A stretch of DNA of 64,000 nt. Origin: Hydrangea macrophylla. Lineage: Eukaryota; Streptophyta; Magnoliopsida; Cornales; Hydrangeaceae. The stretch lies in assembly GCA_033977485.1 (NCBI GenBank), contig CM066997.1:75300634-75364633 (forward strand). Reading direction: 5' to 3'. The translations under genes and the position numbers were made by a program. Of the stretch, positions 1 to 11,000 are shown in pieces. Below the pieces are notes generated by a model. The model saw nothing but the letters and a program-made list of their open reading frames with translations. It was not told where the DNA came from and ran no database searches. Each line of letters opens with the position of its first letter. Positions within the stretch are counted from its first letter, which is position 1.

Positions 1-3000
1 TCTGTACTGCCGATTATCGAGTTTGTACCAGAGTCGGCTACTGTAAGTCCACCACTGTCCAATGTAGTCACTTCACCTATCATGAATGAAATGAAAGACG
101 ATTCTGCTTACTCCTCTATGTCTAATACTTGTGAATGCACAGATCCCTCCGAGGATCTCCCAATTGAACCTAAGCAACTAATTGAAAAACCACCTACTTA
201 TGAAATAATTGAAGATACTTTATCAGTTAACCTAGGTGAAACAGATAATCCCCAAATCGTGCAAATTGGCTCAACTCTTAATAAAGAAGAAAAAGAAAAA
301 TTAACCCTCTTGCTAAAAGAATTCAAAGATGTTTTCGCTTGGTCTTACGAAGACATGCCTAGGGTCGATCCCGACATTGTCTAACATTATATTCCCCTCC
401 TCCCCAATTCTAAACCTGTCAAGCAGAAACTGAGGCGCATGAGGCCGGAATGGGCACTCAAGGTTAAAGAAGAAGTGGAGAAGCAATTCAAGGCAGGGTT
501 CATCATTGTCACCGAATATCCAGAATGGGTTGCCAATATCGTGCCAGTCCTGAAGAAGGATGGAAAAGTTCGTGTGTGCATCGACTTCCGTGATCTAAAC
601 AAGGCCAGTCCTAAGGATGACTTCCCGCTTCCCCACATTGATGTCTTGGTAGATAACACCGCAGGACATGAGCTACTGTCATTCATGGATGGTTTCTCAG
701 GGTATAATCAGATTCTGATGGTGCCAGAAAATCGGGAAAAAATGACGTTCACCACCTCTTGGGGAACCTATTGTTATAGAGTAATGCCTTTCAGACTCAA
801 GAATGCAGGGGCAACCTATCAAAGAGCTGCCACCACTCTGCTACATGATATGATTCACAAGGAGGTAGAAGTGTACGTAGATGACATGATCGTGAAGTCC
901 AGGGACAGAGAAGGACACCTGGTAGCGCTGGAAAAGTTTTTTGAAAGGTTGCGCAAATACAAGATGAGGTTGAATCCAAAGAAATGCACTTTCGGTGTGA
1001 CCTCCGGTAAACTCTTGGATTTTCTCATCACACAAAGGGGGATAGAGATGGATCCCTCCAAGATCAAGGCAATCCTAGAAATGACACCACCACGGAATGA
1101 AAAAGTGGTAAGGGGGTTCCTCGGAAGAATCCAATTCATCAGCCGCTTCATTTCCAAGCTCACAACTACGTGCGATCCTCTATTCCGATTGTTGAGAAAA
1201 GGGGAGAAGTTCCAATGGGATGACCAATGCCAAGCCGCTTTCGACAAAATAAAAGCCTACCTTCAAAATCCCCTTGTCCTCTCACCACCTACGCCTCATA
1301 AGCCCTTATTCCTTTACCTATCCGTCTCCGAAAATGCCATGGGTTGGATGCTGGCCCAAGAAGGAGAAAAAAGCCACTCCGAAAAAGCCATATATTACCT
1401 CAGCAACAGGATGACTGGGTATGAGCTCAACTACTCTACCCTTGAAAAAACATGTTGGGCCTTGGTTTGGTGCACTCACCGATTAAGGCACTACATGCTA
1501 GCCTTCCTGGTTGTGCTCATATCCCACATGGATCCTCCAAAATACCTCCTCAAAAAATTCGCCCTGACCGGTCGTATATCCCGTTGGTTACTTCTACTAT
1601 CCGAATTCGATATCAAGTATGTTACGAGCAAATCGGTAAAAGGGAGAACCGTAGCTATGCATCTCGCAGAACATGCCGTTGACTCCGAAGAAAGTAGGGA
1701 CTTTCCATTTCCGGACGAGAATATCATGGAAATCAAGGAAGAACAGTGGAAGTTGTACTTTAATGGAGCAACCAACATGAAAGGATACAAAGTAGGAATG
1801 ATCCTAGTATCACCAAGTGGAGACCACACTCCGCTGGCAGTCAAACTCAATTATAACTCCACGAACAACACTGCTGAATATGAAGCATGCATTCTGGGAA
1901 TGGAAGCAGCCTTAGAGCTGAAAGTTTGGAAGTTGGATGTCTTTGGGGACTCCAACCTCATCATATCACAAGCAAGAGGAGAATGGAAAGTAAAAGAAGA
2001 GAGGTTGAAGCCCTATCATGATCATCTGGACCAACTCAAGAGGCAGTTCAGAAACATCACATTTCTCTACTTACCCAGGGAAGAGAACCAGCTAGCAGAT
2101 TCATTGGCAACCTTAGCCTCCATGATCAAGATTCCTGTGGGAGTCAAGATGATGCCTTTGGTAATTGAGCATAGGTACGAGCCCTCGTTCAACATAATCG
2201 ACACAATCGAAGAAGAAGAGAATGGAACACCATGGTATCAGGATGTCTGGGACTTCATAGAAAAGGGGACATACCCCCAAGAACCTACCGAGAAAGGCAA
2301 AAGGGCCATTCAAAGATTCGCAGCGCAATTCATCATTTGCGATGGAAAACTACTGAAGAAAGGATACAACGGCCACAACCTGACTTGCTTGTTTGAAAAA
2401 ATCTCCAGGAGAATGATGGAGGGAATACACGAGGGGGTCTGCAGTCCGCACATGAACAGTCACATGCTGGCCAAGAAGATTATAAGACAAGGGTACTACT
2501 GGACAACATTGGAGAAAGATTGTTGCGAATACGTGAGAAAGTGTCATAAGTGCCAGATCCATGCAAACATGATGCATGTACCACCATCCCTTCTATACAG
2601 CATGACCTCACCTTGGCCATTCTCCACCTGGAGAGTCGATATTATCGATGAAATCATTCTGAAAGCTTTAAATGGAAATCGGTACATTTTGGTGGCCATA
2701 GACTACTTCACAAAATGGGTAGAAGCTGCATCCTACACCAAGTTGGGAGCTAAGGAAGTGGCCAAATTCATCAAGAGAAATCTCATCTGCCGTTATGGAG
2801 TTCCCCATGAGATTATTTCGGATAACGAAAGTCATTTCAAGGCAGAAGTCAGGGATCTGTTCGAGGAATACAAAATCACTTATCACAAGTCATCACCGTG
2901 CAGACCGCAAACTAATGGGGCAGTCGAGGCTACAAACAAGAATGTTAAGGCCATACTACAGAAATCAGTCGATACTTACAAAGGCTGGCATGAAAAGCTA

Positions 3001-3477
3001 CCGTTCGCACTTTGGGGATACAGAACCTCGATAAGGACGTCCACAGGAGCAACTCCTTACTCACTAGTGTATGGGATGGAAGCGGTACTCCCAGTCGAGA
3101 TAGAACTACCATCCCTACGTGTGATGGCATAATGTGAAATTTTGGAATCAGATTGGTTGAGGGAAAGGTATGAAGAATTGGCCCTCATAGATGAAAAGCG
3201 CCTAGCGGCAGTCGACCATGTTCGAATCTATCAAAAGAGGATAGCCCGTGCTTTCAACAAAAAGGTTCGTCCGAGGAAGATTGTCAAGGGTGACCTTGTC
3301 CTTAAGGAATTGCGAGCTCCGATCTTTGATCCCAGTGGGAAGTTTAAACCTAAATGGGTCGGCCCTTACATCGTCAAGACTGTTCTTTCCGGAGGATCAA
3401 CTTATCTCATGGACCTCGATGGTGTCGAATTCAAAGAACCAATCAACATGGACCGCCTCAAAAAGTACTATGCTTGA
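1..3477 (+). pseudogene. pol: Tat pol: RT, RNase H, archaeal-type RNase H, integrase (two in-frame stops)
   Basis: One frame is open from base 1 to the stop at 3475-3477 apart from TAA at 382-384 and TAA at 3130-3132; there is no frameshift. The start covers the protease-RT linker (a KDVFAWSYEDMP motif). RT catalytic YVDD lies at 874-885. A degenerate RNase H (about 1300-1540) is followed by a second, archaeal-type RNase H (about 1740-2130), the hallmark of the Tat lineage. In the second domain the first catalytic aspartate position reads asparagine (1762-1764). The integrase zinc site has His at 2428 and 2449 and Cys at 2542 and 2551. The catalytic triad is Asp 2638, Asp 2821, Glu 2926, spaced 61 and 35 residues. 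The C-terminal GPYIV-type integrase tail follows the second stop. The pol would make cDNA and integrate it; the stops and the Asn make it inactive as written. Confidence 0.93.
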
Positions 3478-3483
3478 CTATTC

Positions 3484-4125
3484 CATAACCTTTTCTTTCA
3501 AGCCTAGACCTGATTCCCACTCGGGGATACGTAGGCAACCACATCGGTTCGGTCACCTCACAAAAATAACCTTTTCTTTCAAGCCTTGCCTTGAACTACG
3601 CTAGACCTAATTCCCACTCGGGGATACGTAGGCAACCACATCGGTTCGGTCACCTCACAAAAATAACCTTTTCTTTCAACCCTTGCCTTGAACTACGCTA
3701 GATCTGATTCCCACTCGGGAATACGTAGGCAACTACATCAGTTCGGTCACCTCACAAAAATAACCTTTTCTTTCAAGCCTTACCTTGAACTACGCTAGAC
3801 CTGATTCCCACTTGGGGATACGTAGGCAACCACATCGGTTCGGTCACCTCACAAAAATAACCTTTTCTTTCAAGCCTTACCTTGAACTACGCTAGACCTG
3901 ATTCCCACTCGGGGATACGTAGGCAACCACATCGGTTCGGTCACCTCACAAAAATAACCTTTTCTTTCAAGCCTTACCTTGAACTACGCTAGACCTGATT
4001 CCCACTCGGGGATACGTAGGCAACCACATCGGTTCGGTCACCTCACAAAAATAACCTTTTCTTTCAAGCCTTGGCCCGAACTACGTTGGACCTGATCCCC
4101 GTTCGGGGGTACGTAGGCAGACTTT
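3484..4125 (+). repeat. 97-bp tandem repeat, about seven copies, after Tat pol
   Basis: The anchor GGGGATACGTAGGC recurs at 3523, 3620, 3717, 3814, 3911, 4008 and 4105, a constant 97-bp step. The last copy is divergent and runs into a stretch of A residues at about 4126-4142. A single related copy lies at about 10195-10245, just before the PPT. Two more lie on the minus strand at 60478-60640 in the other Tat element, so the motif belongs to the family. No coding function is visible. Confidence 0.95.
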
Positions 4126-4329
4126 CAAAAAAAAAAAAAAAAGATGGATGCCTCGCTAGGTCGAAAATCCGGAAGGGCGCCTAGGCAAAAATTAGAGCTA
4201 AATCCAAAGTGAATAATAACAAAAGAGAGAAAAGGGCTCGCTAGGTCACCTAGCTGGTGCCTAGGCAAAATTATAAGCATATGAGAAGAATAAAGTCGCG
4301 GTCCTTACCCTAACCCAGAAATCACCCTC

Positions 4330-4480
4330 CACACTAGGGGCAAACTCGGCAACTCACCTCGTTCGCCTGAACCTCTTCTAAACTAGGGGCAAACGTCGGT
4401 CATCTACCTCGTTTGCCTCACAACCATATATATCCCAAACTAGGGGCAAACTTCGGCCACTCGCCTCGTTTGCCTCTAAT
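4330..4480 (+). repeat. Three copies of a PPT-like motif in the Tat 3' region
   Basis: The motif AGGGGCAAAC appears at 4336, 4385 and 4442, each followed by a short segment ending in CTCGTTYGCCT. The same ten bases form the end of the true polypurine tract at 10391-10401. Four copies occur on the minus strand in the other Tat element (60074, 60136, 60199, 60259). The sequence from 4143 to 4330 carries two CTAGGT/GCCTAGGC segments that also recur near 60350-60440 and 61040-61090. No gene is seen between 4143 and 4749. Confidence 0.8.
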
Positions 4481-4749
4481 CGTCCTAGCATGCCCAAGCA
4501 AGTACCAAAAGCAACATCTAATTGAAATCTCAATTATAAAATGTTTTTAAAGCTAAAATGCATAGAATGAGATTCCCAAAGTAACCAAGGTTCACCGATA
4601 AACAAACTCTGAATATTACATAAGCAGGAGAGATCAAAAAATAAAAGTTTTTCGAAAAGCAATCACACATGTTCAAAGACACCGGGAGGAATGAGCAGAA
4701 TCAGTCAGGTCTAGTTTTATCCTTGTGTCTTTTATTTCTTCAAAGGTCT

Positions 4750-5747
4750 TTAGAAATAGGCCCTTGCTCGACTGGCCCAGCCCCTTATGAAAGCAGCAAT
4801 GGTAGTGGCTCTGACTCTGGAAGCAAAGACCCTCTCAGTAAACCCCCGGGGGACCTCTTGAACTTGCCCATACTGTCTGGCCAATCGACGAGGATGATAG
4901 AAGGAGGTCTCTCTCAGTCCCATCAGCCACACCCTCTGGAAATCCCCAAGACTAGTGGTCACAGCATAAAGGCCCCAATGCCTCACGATCCAGCAAATGT
5001 CAACCTCAGATAAGGCGCTCATCATACCCACCCAATCAGCAGAAGTAAAATGAGTATAAAGCACGTCTCTGCGAAAATAAACTGGCGGCACATTACCTGT
5101 CCACAACTGAAGACGCTCATAGAGCCAAGCCTGTAATACCAAAGGCGCCCCAGAAAGTAGAAGCATTCCTTGACTTACAGCACGATCCATACCATTCAGG
5201 GTCTCGGCCAGTACCATGGCCATGGGGTTCTTACCTGCCTTCAGTCCAAGACATACATGCACTATGTCGCTAGAAGCACTCGAGAACAAGAAGTGTGAAA
5301 TCATACACAGAATCAGAGCAGCCCCACGAGTAGCATCATACACGCTAGGATTCCCAGGACTGGCATATCGAGCAATTATGGAAGCAATGTCAAGAACCTC
5401 ACCTTGAATCAGCCGGCGGGAAATAGTGATGGAATAATTCAGATATTCAGCCAAGCCTCGCGTAGGACTGAGGGTATCAGCAGAAGGGAGAATTAGGTCC
5501 GAATCAGAATCATAGCCAAGGATAGCACAGAACTCCTCAAATAAGGGCATATCTCCAAGCCATTGAAATTGAAGACATGGTTCACCGGGTCCCAGTGAGC
5601 AATAGCAGCACGTAAGAACTCAGTGTTCAGGGTCATCTGGCAAAGAGAGAATAGCTCGGTCAAGCAGTAGCTAAAGAGGTTGATCCGCTCCACACCATCT
5701 GTGATGTTCAGCCAAGCTGTGAGTTGAGCGGGATCATACAAAACCAT
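4750..5747 (-). pseudogene. Antisense DUF7745-like gene remnant in the Tat 3' region
   Basis: Reading right to left, an ORF begins with Met at 5747 and stays open to about 5545. There the frame shifts by one base, and the same protein continues to a stop at 4750-4752, about 330 codons in all. The N-terminal part has an FLRAAIAHWDP motif, then an LFEEFCAILGY motif across the shift. The C-terminal part has an alternating hydrophobic and Trp-rich pattern (a DWVGMMSAL motif, and RRLARQYGQVQ near the end). This matches my recollection of the plant DUF7745 family, found mostly in transposon-linked proteins of unknown function; that assignment is from memory of family motifs. It lies on the strand opposite to Tat pol, downstream of the PMD gene remnant in the same orientation. 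The single-base shift probably inactivates it. Confidence 0.65.
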
Positions 5748-6099
5748 GTTTTTTGTCGCGGCTCTAGCAAAAATTCAAAATTTCGGCAGCACCTCCTCGT
5801 TTCACGGACTATCCCACCTGCAAGGCAAAAATACTCACTATTACAAAACTGCCCATCGCAGTAACTCCCAACAATCACAATGCACATGTATCATCACACG
5901 ATCATCAACTAATATAAGCACACAACTGCGCCTCCAAACCGGAAGCTATCCGGCCTAAAAGGCAAAACATCATAATAATTTGTCAAAAAGGTCACCAACT
6001 ATTCCACACATTTCCCTACACTGTCCAAATAGTCACATCACCAGTACAACCCGATCAAAAACATAAAAAGAAAATAGAATAAAATTCCCACTTGGGGGC

Positions 6100-8265
6100 C
6101 TAAGTCCTCCTCTTCTTCGTCCTCTGTCGGACCGCCCGAAGTGTATGTCGGCGACGGTCCCTCCTACCACCTCTGCACCTCGGACCGGTCCTCGATGAGC
6201 CAGCTCCGCCTCCACGGTACTGCACACACGAATAAAATAAAGGGAATCAGTAGTAAAACGACAAAAAAATACAAAAGTAGAGTCAAGTCAGAAACCTACC
6301 AAGGACGCCATTTGATTGGCAACAAACTGTCGCATGCCATCCATCTGTCAAGGGCAAAATCAGGATTAGAACCTCATAACCTTAAGGAGTGCAAAAATTA
6401 AAGTCATACCCGGTGGTCTCGTGTGAGGACCAAAACCGTAAGCTAGCCGCCAAGGCGTGGCCCTCCTCAGCGTAACTCCAAGGAACGTTAAGAATGCCTG
6501 CTGGCTGAGTAGGGTACCCGCATGTGACTCGTGGAACCTCTATCACTTGGGGAGTGCCATCAGCGCCTAGAACATTGATGGTCCAATCCCAAGGAGGGAT
6601 AGGATCAGAAGCCGGAGGAGCCTGTCTCCTGTACATCTCGCGAAGCTGTAGGCACAAAACAAGTTAGGGAAAAGATGAGTAAATAGGCAATGGATAAAGA
6701 CAAAAACATAAAACTTACCTCCAGGAGTGGGAAGTTAGGCATCAGGAAGTGGCCACGGTAAGCCTCATAGCCGATCTCAAAGAGAAAATGGTCCCAAACA
6801 TCGGTGCCAGCTAGGGCCGCCAGCAGAGCATCACCAGAAAGGTCACTAGCATCCATCGCAGGGGGATTATGAGGGACCCGATACCTGGAACCACCGACCA
6901 CCTTCTGGGACACTCGCTCACCAAGGAACCACTACCTGTACTCGGTACTCTCCATCAGAAGTCGGCAAGAGGAAAGAGGTTTGACCGCTTGTATCTTCTC
7001 TGGGGCAGCATAGGCAACGCGTTCCCAAGGCGTCCAATCAACATTAGCAGCCGTCAGTCCAGTTAAGAAGGTTTTAAGCAAAACAATCTGGTGGGCCCCA
7101 CTCTTCACCCTGACAACATCCCTCCGCCATCTCAAGCCTCGTGGGAACAAAGGCACAGGAGCCATGCTATCCTCGTCTTCGCCTGATTCATCCGCAGGGG
7201 AGGGAGCCAACATCTTCAGGTACTCGAAGCTCCAAAGTTGCACAGACAAAGGAGGAAATCAGAAAAAGTACAGAAACGGAAAAGTCAGAATATAAAGCAA
7301 GATGCAGCACATACCTCCCAAGCTCGCCAAAATCCCCTTGTCGATTTAACATCACCTCAGGAAACCTCACCCATGTGCTTGTAAAGATGGGCCAAGGCAG
7401 CACCGCCCCAGTCATAAGAAGGGATCTCATCGATGGTCGCTAGGCAAGAAATAAGTCTTAAGTTCACCTGGTCATTCCGTGTCGCAAAAATCGAGCAGCC
7501 AAGGACATACAGAAGATACATCCTCAAAAGCTGAGAATTGTTCAGGTTATGATTCCCTCTGCCATAAGCCCAGTAAAGGCAGCCACAAGAAAACCAGTGC
7601 CTCTCCAAATTGGGAGGAACAGCCCTAATCAACATCTCTACAGCCTCAGGGTCGATCTCATAGAAATAATCCAGAATTAGGCATTTCCCGCTTACCCTCA
7701 AACCAGTAATCATAGAAAAGTCGAAGGGCGTCATGGTTATCTCGCCAAACGACAGGTGGAAAGTATTGGTGGTGTCCCGCCATCTCTCAGCCAAAGCATA
7801 AAAGTGTGCCAGATCATTGCTGCTTTTTGAAACCAGGCGAATGAAGCCACCAAACCCAGCATCGTCTACCATTCTCTTGACGGTAGGCGAGAGTTGAGTG
7901 TTACACAGGAAAGCATGAGCGAGGCTACCATGGCCCTTCAATGCTACTTCCGGCACCTGCACATACCAGAGACGACAAAAGCGATGCATAAAATCACTAT
8001 TCATGACCCGAGGTCCAAATTCACAAAATCAACATTTGAGCACAATTCGAACTTCTAACGATCTCTAGGTGCACACTACGGCTCACAAAACTAGCACAAT
8101 ACATGGAAATAGTCCTAAAATATCGAAGGTTTCACATACCAAGCTCGCTAGAGCCGCGACCGAAAGATGATGTTGGGGGTCCCGTAAAAGCAAGTCCGGG
8201 GTTTGCATCTCAACTTTCATCCGTTCCTTGGCCTTCTTGGACGGTCTCCTCGAGTTCGAAGCCAT
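6100..8265 (-). pseudogene. Antisense plant mobile domain (PMD) gene, six exons, two stops
   Basis: Proposed exons are 8265-8140, 7956-7315, 7237-6719, 6645-6410, 6344-6300 and 6219-6100, about 560 codons. Exon 1 starts with a basic MASNSRRPSKKAK segment. Exon 2 carries the diagnostic PMD stretch (ERWR...TFHLSFGEITMTPFDFSMITGL), and exon 3 has LFPRGLRW and a VPHNPPA motif. The last exon is Gly/Arg-rich and basic. Most junctions fit GT-AG (GTATGT, GTAAGT and GTAGGT donors; CAG acceptors). Exons 1-3 keep phase 0. The acceptor before exon 3 reads AA instead of AG, the phase across exon 4/5 does not carry cleanly, and in-frame TGA (7357-7359) and TAG (6932-6934) interrupt exons 2 and 3. PMD proteins include host MAIN/MAIL genes involved in silencing, and PMDs are also carried by transposons. 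Exon limits are inferred by eye. Confidence 0.75.
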
Positions 8266-8479
8266 GGATCTACAAAGAAAATGGAAGTCAAAGTTAAACT
8301 TTTTTCTTGCAAAATTGAGCAAACCAAAACACTAATCAAAATTCCAACTACAGGGTAAGACTACTCACCTGAGCGCGCACAAGTTGCGTTTTGAAGTTTT
8401 TTGGCTCCAAAAAACACCCCAAAATGGCTAAGAATGAGCTTCAAAAGCTCAAAAACCCGAGATATACAAAGATGAAGTT

Positions 8480-8555
8480 CGGCCACCCAGTGCCGCTGCG
8501 GCACTGGCCAATTACCGCCGCGGAAGTGGCCCAGTGCCGCCGCGACACTGCTCCC
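8480..8555. promoter_or_regulatory. GC-rich inverted-repeat motif upstream of the antisense PMD gene
   Basis: CAGTGCCGCTGCGGCACTGG contains a hairpin-forming inverted repeat (AGTGCCGC/GCGGCACT), followed by a second CCCAGTGCCGCCGCGACACT half. Nearly the same arrangement occurs in the LTR at 19672-19712, upstream of the TATA box there. Here it is about 220-285 bases upstream of the PMD start codon. A regulatory role is inferred. The rest of 8266-8850 has no recognisable gene. Confidence 0.45.
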
Positions 8556-8849
8556 CGTAGGCCCCGCTTCGCTCTGTTTTGCTCAATTTTGCTCCGTTTT
8601 GACCTATTTTTGTCTTTTTCAGCGTATTTTTGGCCCCGATCAGCCCTGGTGGCCCATTTCGGTCAAGATTTGTGAGGTTTTACCCCAAGCAGGCCAAAAG
8701 TTGTCAGAACTACCTCAAACAGGCAGAAACTGGGAAAAATTGACTCCCGAGGACCCGAATCGGCTATTTCAGAACAACCGTCGTAAATTTTGATCAAACA
8801 CGAGAGTTCTGAGAACGTGGATTTTGGCCAAGGCACCAAAAAAAATAAA

Positions 8850-9690
8850 AAAAGAGATTCCCCGAGAACCCTACATTATCCCCCGAGGACAAAAGCAGAA
8901 AGATGCTAGCTCCCGGAAGCCCCGACAGGCTCTCTTGGATTGAGCGTCGACACATTTTGATCAACCGTGAGAGATTCAGAGATGGGTCCTGGTTCCCAAT
9001 CAAGAAAAAGAGATTCCCCGAGAACCCTGCATTATTCCCCGAGGACAAAAGAAGAAAGATACCAGCTCCCGGAAGACCCAACAGGCTCTTTTGGATTGAG
9101 CGCCGACACATTTTGATCATCCGTGAGAGATTCAGAGATGGGTCTTGGTTCCCAATCAAGAAAAGAGATTCCCCGAGAATCTTGCATTATCCCCCGAGGA
9201 CAAAAGCAGAAAGATGCTAGCTCCCGGAAGCCCCAACAGGCTCTTTAGGATTGAGCGCCGACACATTTTGATCAACCGTGAGAGATTCAGAGATGGGTCC
9301 TGGTTCCCAATCAAGAAAAGAGATTCCCCGAGAACCCTGCATTATCCCCCGAGGACAAAAGTAGAAAGATGCTAGCTCCCGGAAGCCCCGACAGGCTCTC
9401 TAGGATTGAGCGCCGACGGATTTTGATCAACCGTGAGAGATTTAGAGATGGGTCCTGGTTCCCTATCAAGAAAAAGAGATTCCCCGAGAACCCTGCATTA
9501 TCTCCCGAGGACAAAAGAAGAAAGATACCAGCTCCCGGAAGACCCAACAGGCTCTCTTGGATTGAGCGCCGACACATTTTGATCAACCGTGAGAGATTCA
9601 GAGATGGGTCCTGGTTCCCAATCAAGAAATGAGATTCCCCGAGAACCCTACATCATCCCTGAGGACAGGAACCGAAAGATGCTAATTCCC
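8850..9690 (+). repeat. 155/156-bp tandem repeat, about five copies
   Basis: The anchor GAGATTCCCCGAGAA recurs at 8854, 9010, 9165, 9320, 9476 and 9631, in steps of 155 or 156 bases. Because 155 is not a multiple of three and both strands give similar short frames, the apparent proteins here are translated repeat, not genes. It lies between the antisense gene segment and the PPT. From 9690 to 10386 I see only one divergent copy of the 97-bp family motif (10195-10245) and no gene. Confidence 0.92.
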
Positions 9691-10386
9691 ACTACCCCCC
9701 AGCAGAAAGTAGCAGAAGAGGAACCAACTCCCGAAAATCAGCCATCAGAGCATCGCCCACATGAAGCAGTCCTTCCATGGCTCCGTGTCTCCCGTTTATC
9801 ATGAGCTTCCTCATCTGTCCTTTTTTTCATCACAAAATCCCTCGGTCACCTTTAGCTGTTGTTTTTTTTAGACAGCTCGCATCTGATCCATCTCACTCAT
9901 TTGCAATGCACACTTCCCAAATTCCAGAAGTTTGCCCCTAGACCCAGAGTCTTCTAAACCTTGATGTCCTCATCCGGGTCACCCACTACATCACAGTCAC
10001 GAACACTAGCACAACACCAGCCCACTTGGAGTTGCACGCCCTACAGCACCTGCTCATACTAGGATCAGAACGCTAGGCATGATAGGACTCATGTATGAAA
10101 TCACATCACATCCACCCATTGTATATCACTTCTTTTAGCATAGCATCCGCCTGATTATTGTGTATGTACATATGTGATTGGTTCCCCTGTGCCCTGAACT
10201 ACGTCCTGGTCTGATTCCCCTTGGGATACGTAGGCAGCTCACGTAGAGCACGACCAACGCTAGCTTCAGCATCATCCTTGCATCTTTTGCAACGCTTTTC
10301 ATCCTAAATCTATAGCCTCCAAAAAGTCCTGTCTCTTCAAAACTTTGGCACTCGCTTGCGACATGCGTTGCCTCTCAAGTTCATGC

Positions 10387-10401
10387 CAAAGAGGGGCAAA
10401 C
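10387..10401 (+). other. Polypurine tract of the plus-strand Tat element
   Basis: AAAGAGGGGCAAAC lies directly before TGTAGACACC. This purine-rich stretch, which primes plus-strand DNA synthesis in LTR elements, fixes the left border of the 3' LTR at 10402. Confidence 0.85.
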
Positions 10402-10689
10402 TGTAGACACCCGATTTTGTCGGCTATCAGATTTAGGAGACCCATAGCTTGGTGGTTCACAATGATCGAAAAAGACTAAAAAGCATTCCTGGAAGTTAGT
10501 TCTATCTCTCAGAATGCTCAGAATGACCAAAATGCCCCTGAAAGCCCAGAAGCTCCCAGATTTGGACCAAAAGTTCTGGAAACATGCTACGTCATAAGAA
10601 AAATAATAAAATGAGTTTTTTTTAAGTAAAATAGGACGAAATCGTCAGCTCCCGGAGACCGCCGGAAGTCCCGGAAGTTCCCGGAAAGT

Positions 10690-10925
10690 CCCCGTTGACC
10701 GGTTTGACCAAGGTTTGACCAAGTTTGACCAAGTTTGACCAGAGTTTGACCAAGTTTGACCAAAATCGTCCGAATTCATCGAAATCATTCTAAATCATGA
10801 GAAAAGTATTAAAACGAGTTTCAAAAGAAAACCGAGCGAAAACATCAGCTCTAGGGAACTCCCAGAGATTTCCAGAACTTCCTGGGAATCCCAGGTTTGA
10901 CCAGTTTGACCAAAATTTGACTTTG
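10690..10925 (+). promoter_or_regulatory. Cluster of ten W-box cores in the Tat LTR U3
   Basis: TTGACC occurs at 10695, 10704, 10715, 10725, 10735, 10746 and 10756, mostly at a 10-base step, and again at 10897 and 10906. TTGACT follows at 10917. TTGAC[C/T] is the core bound by WRKY transcription factors. In this layout the cluster was about 0.7 kb upstream of the TATA box before the Athila insertion separated them. A role in stress induction is inferred. Confidence 0.6.
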
Positions 10926-11000
10926 GAATCGAAGCACCAAAATAATTTTCAAATATTTTTCACGGATACTAGAGGTCGATAGCTTTCCAATGGTATATCG

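Noticed and set aside
855..1850. Minus-strand ORFs of up to 130 codons opposite Tat pol
   Set aside because: They are antisense shadows of the conserved RT and RNase H frame.
4126..4142. Poly-A tail of a retroposed mRNA
   Set aside because: The A run sits between two family-specific repeats and has a T-rich counterpart at the same place in the minus-strand Tat (about 60450-60475), so it belongs to the element.
8903..9632. Overlapping ORFs on both strands with repeated peptides
   Set aside because: They are translations of the 155-bp tandem repeat; the step is not a multiple of three and both strands give similar frames.
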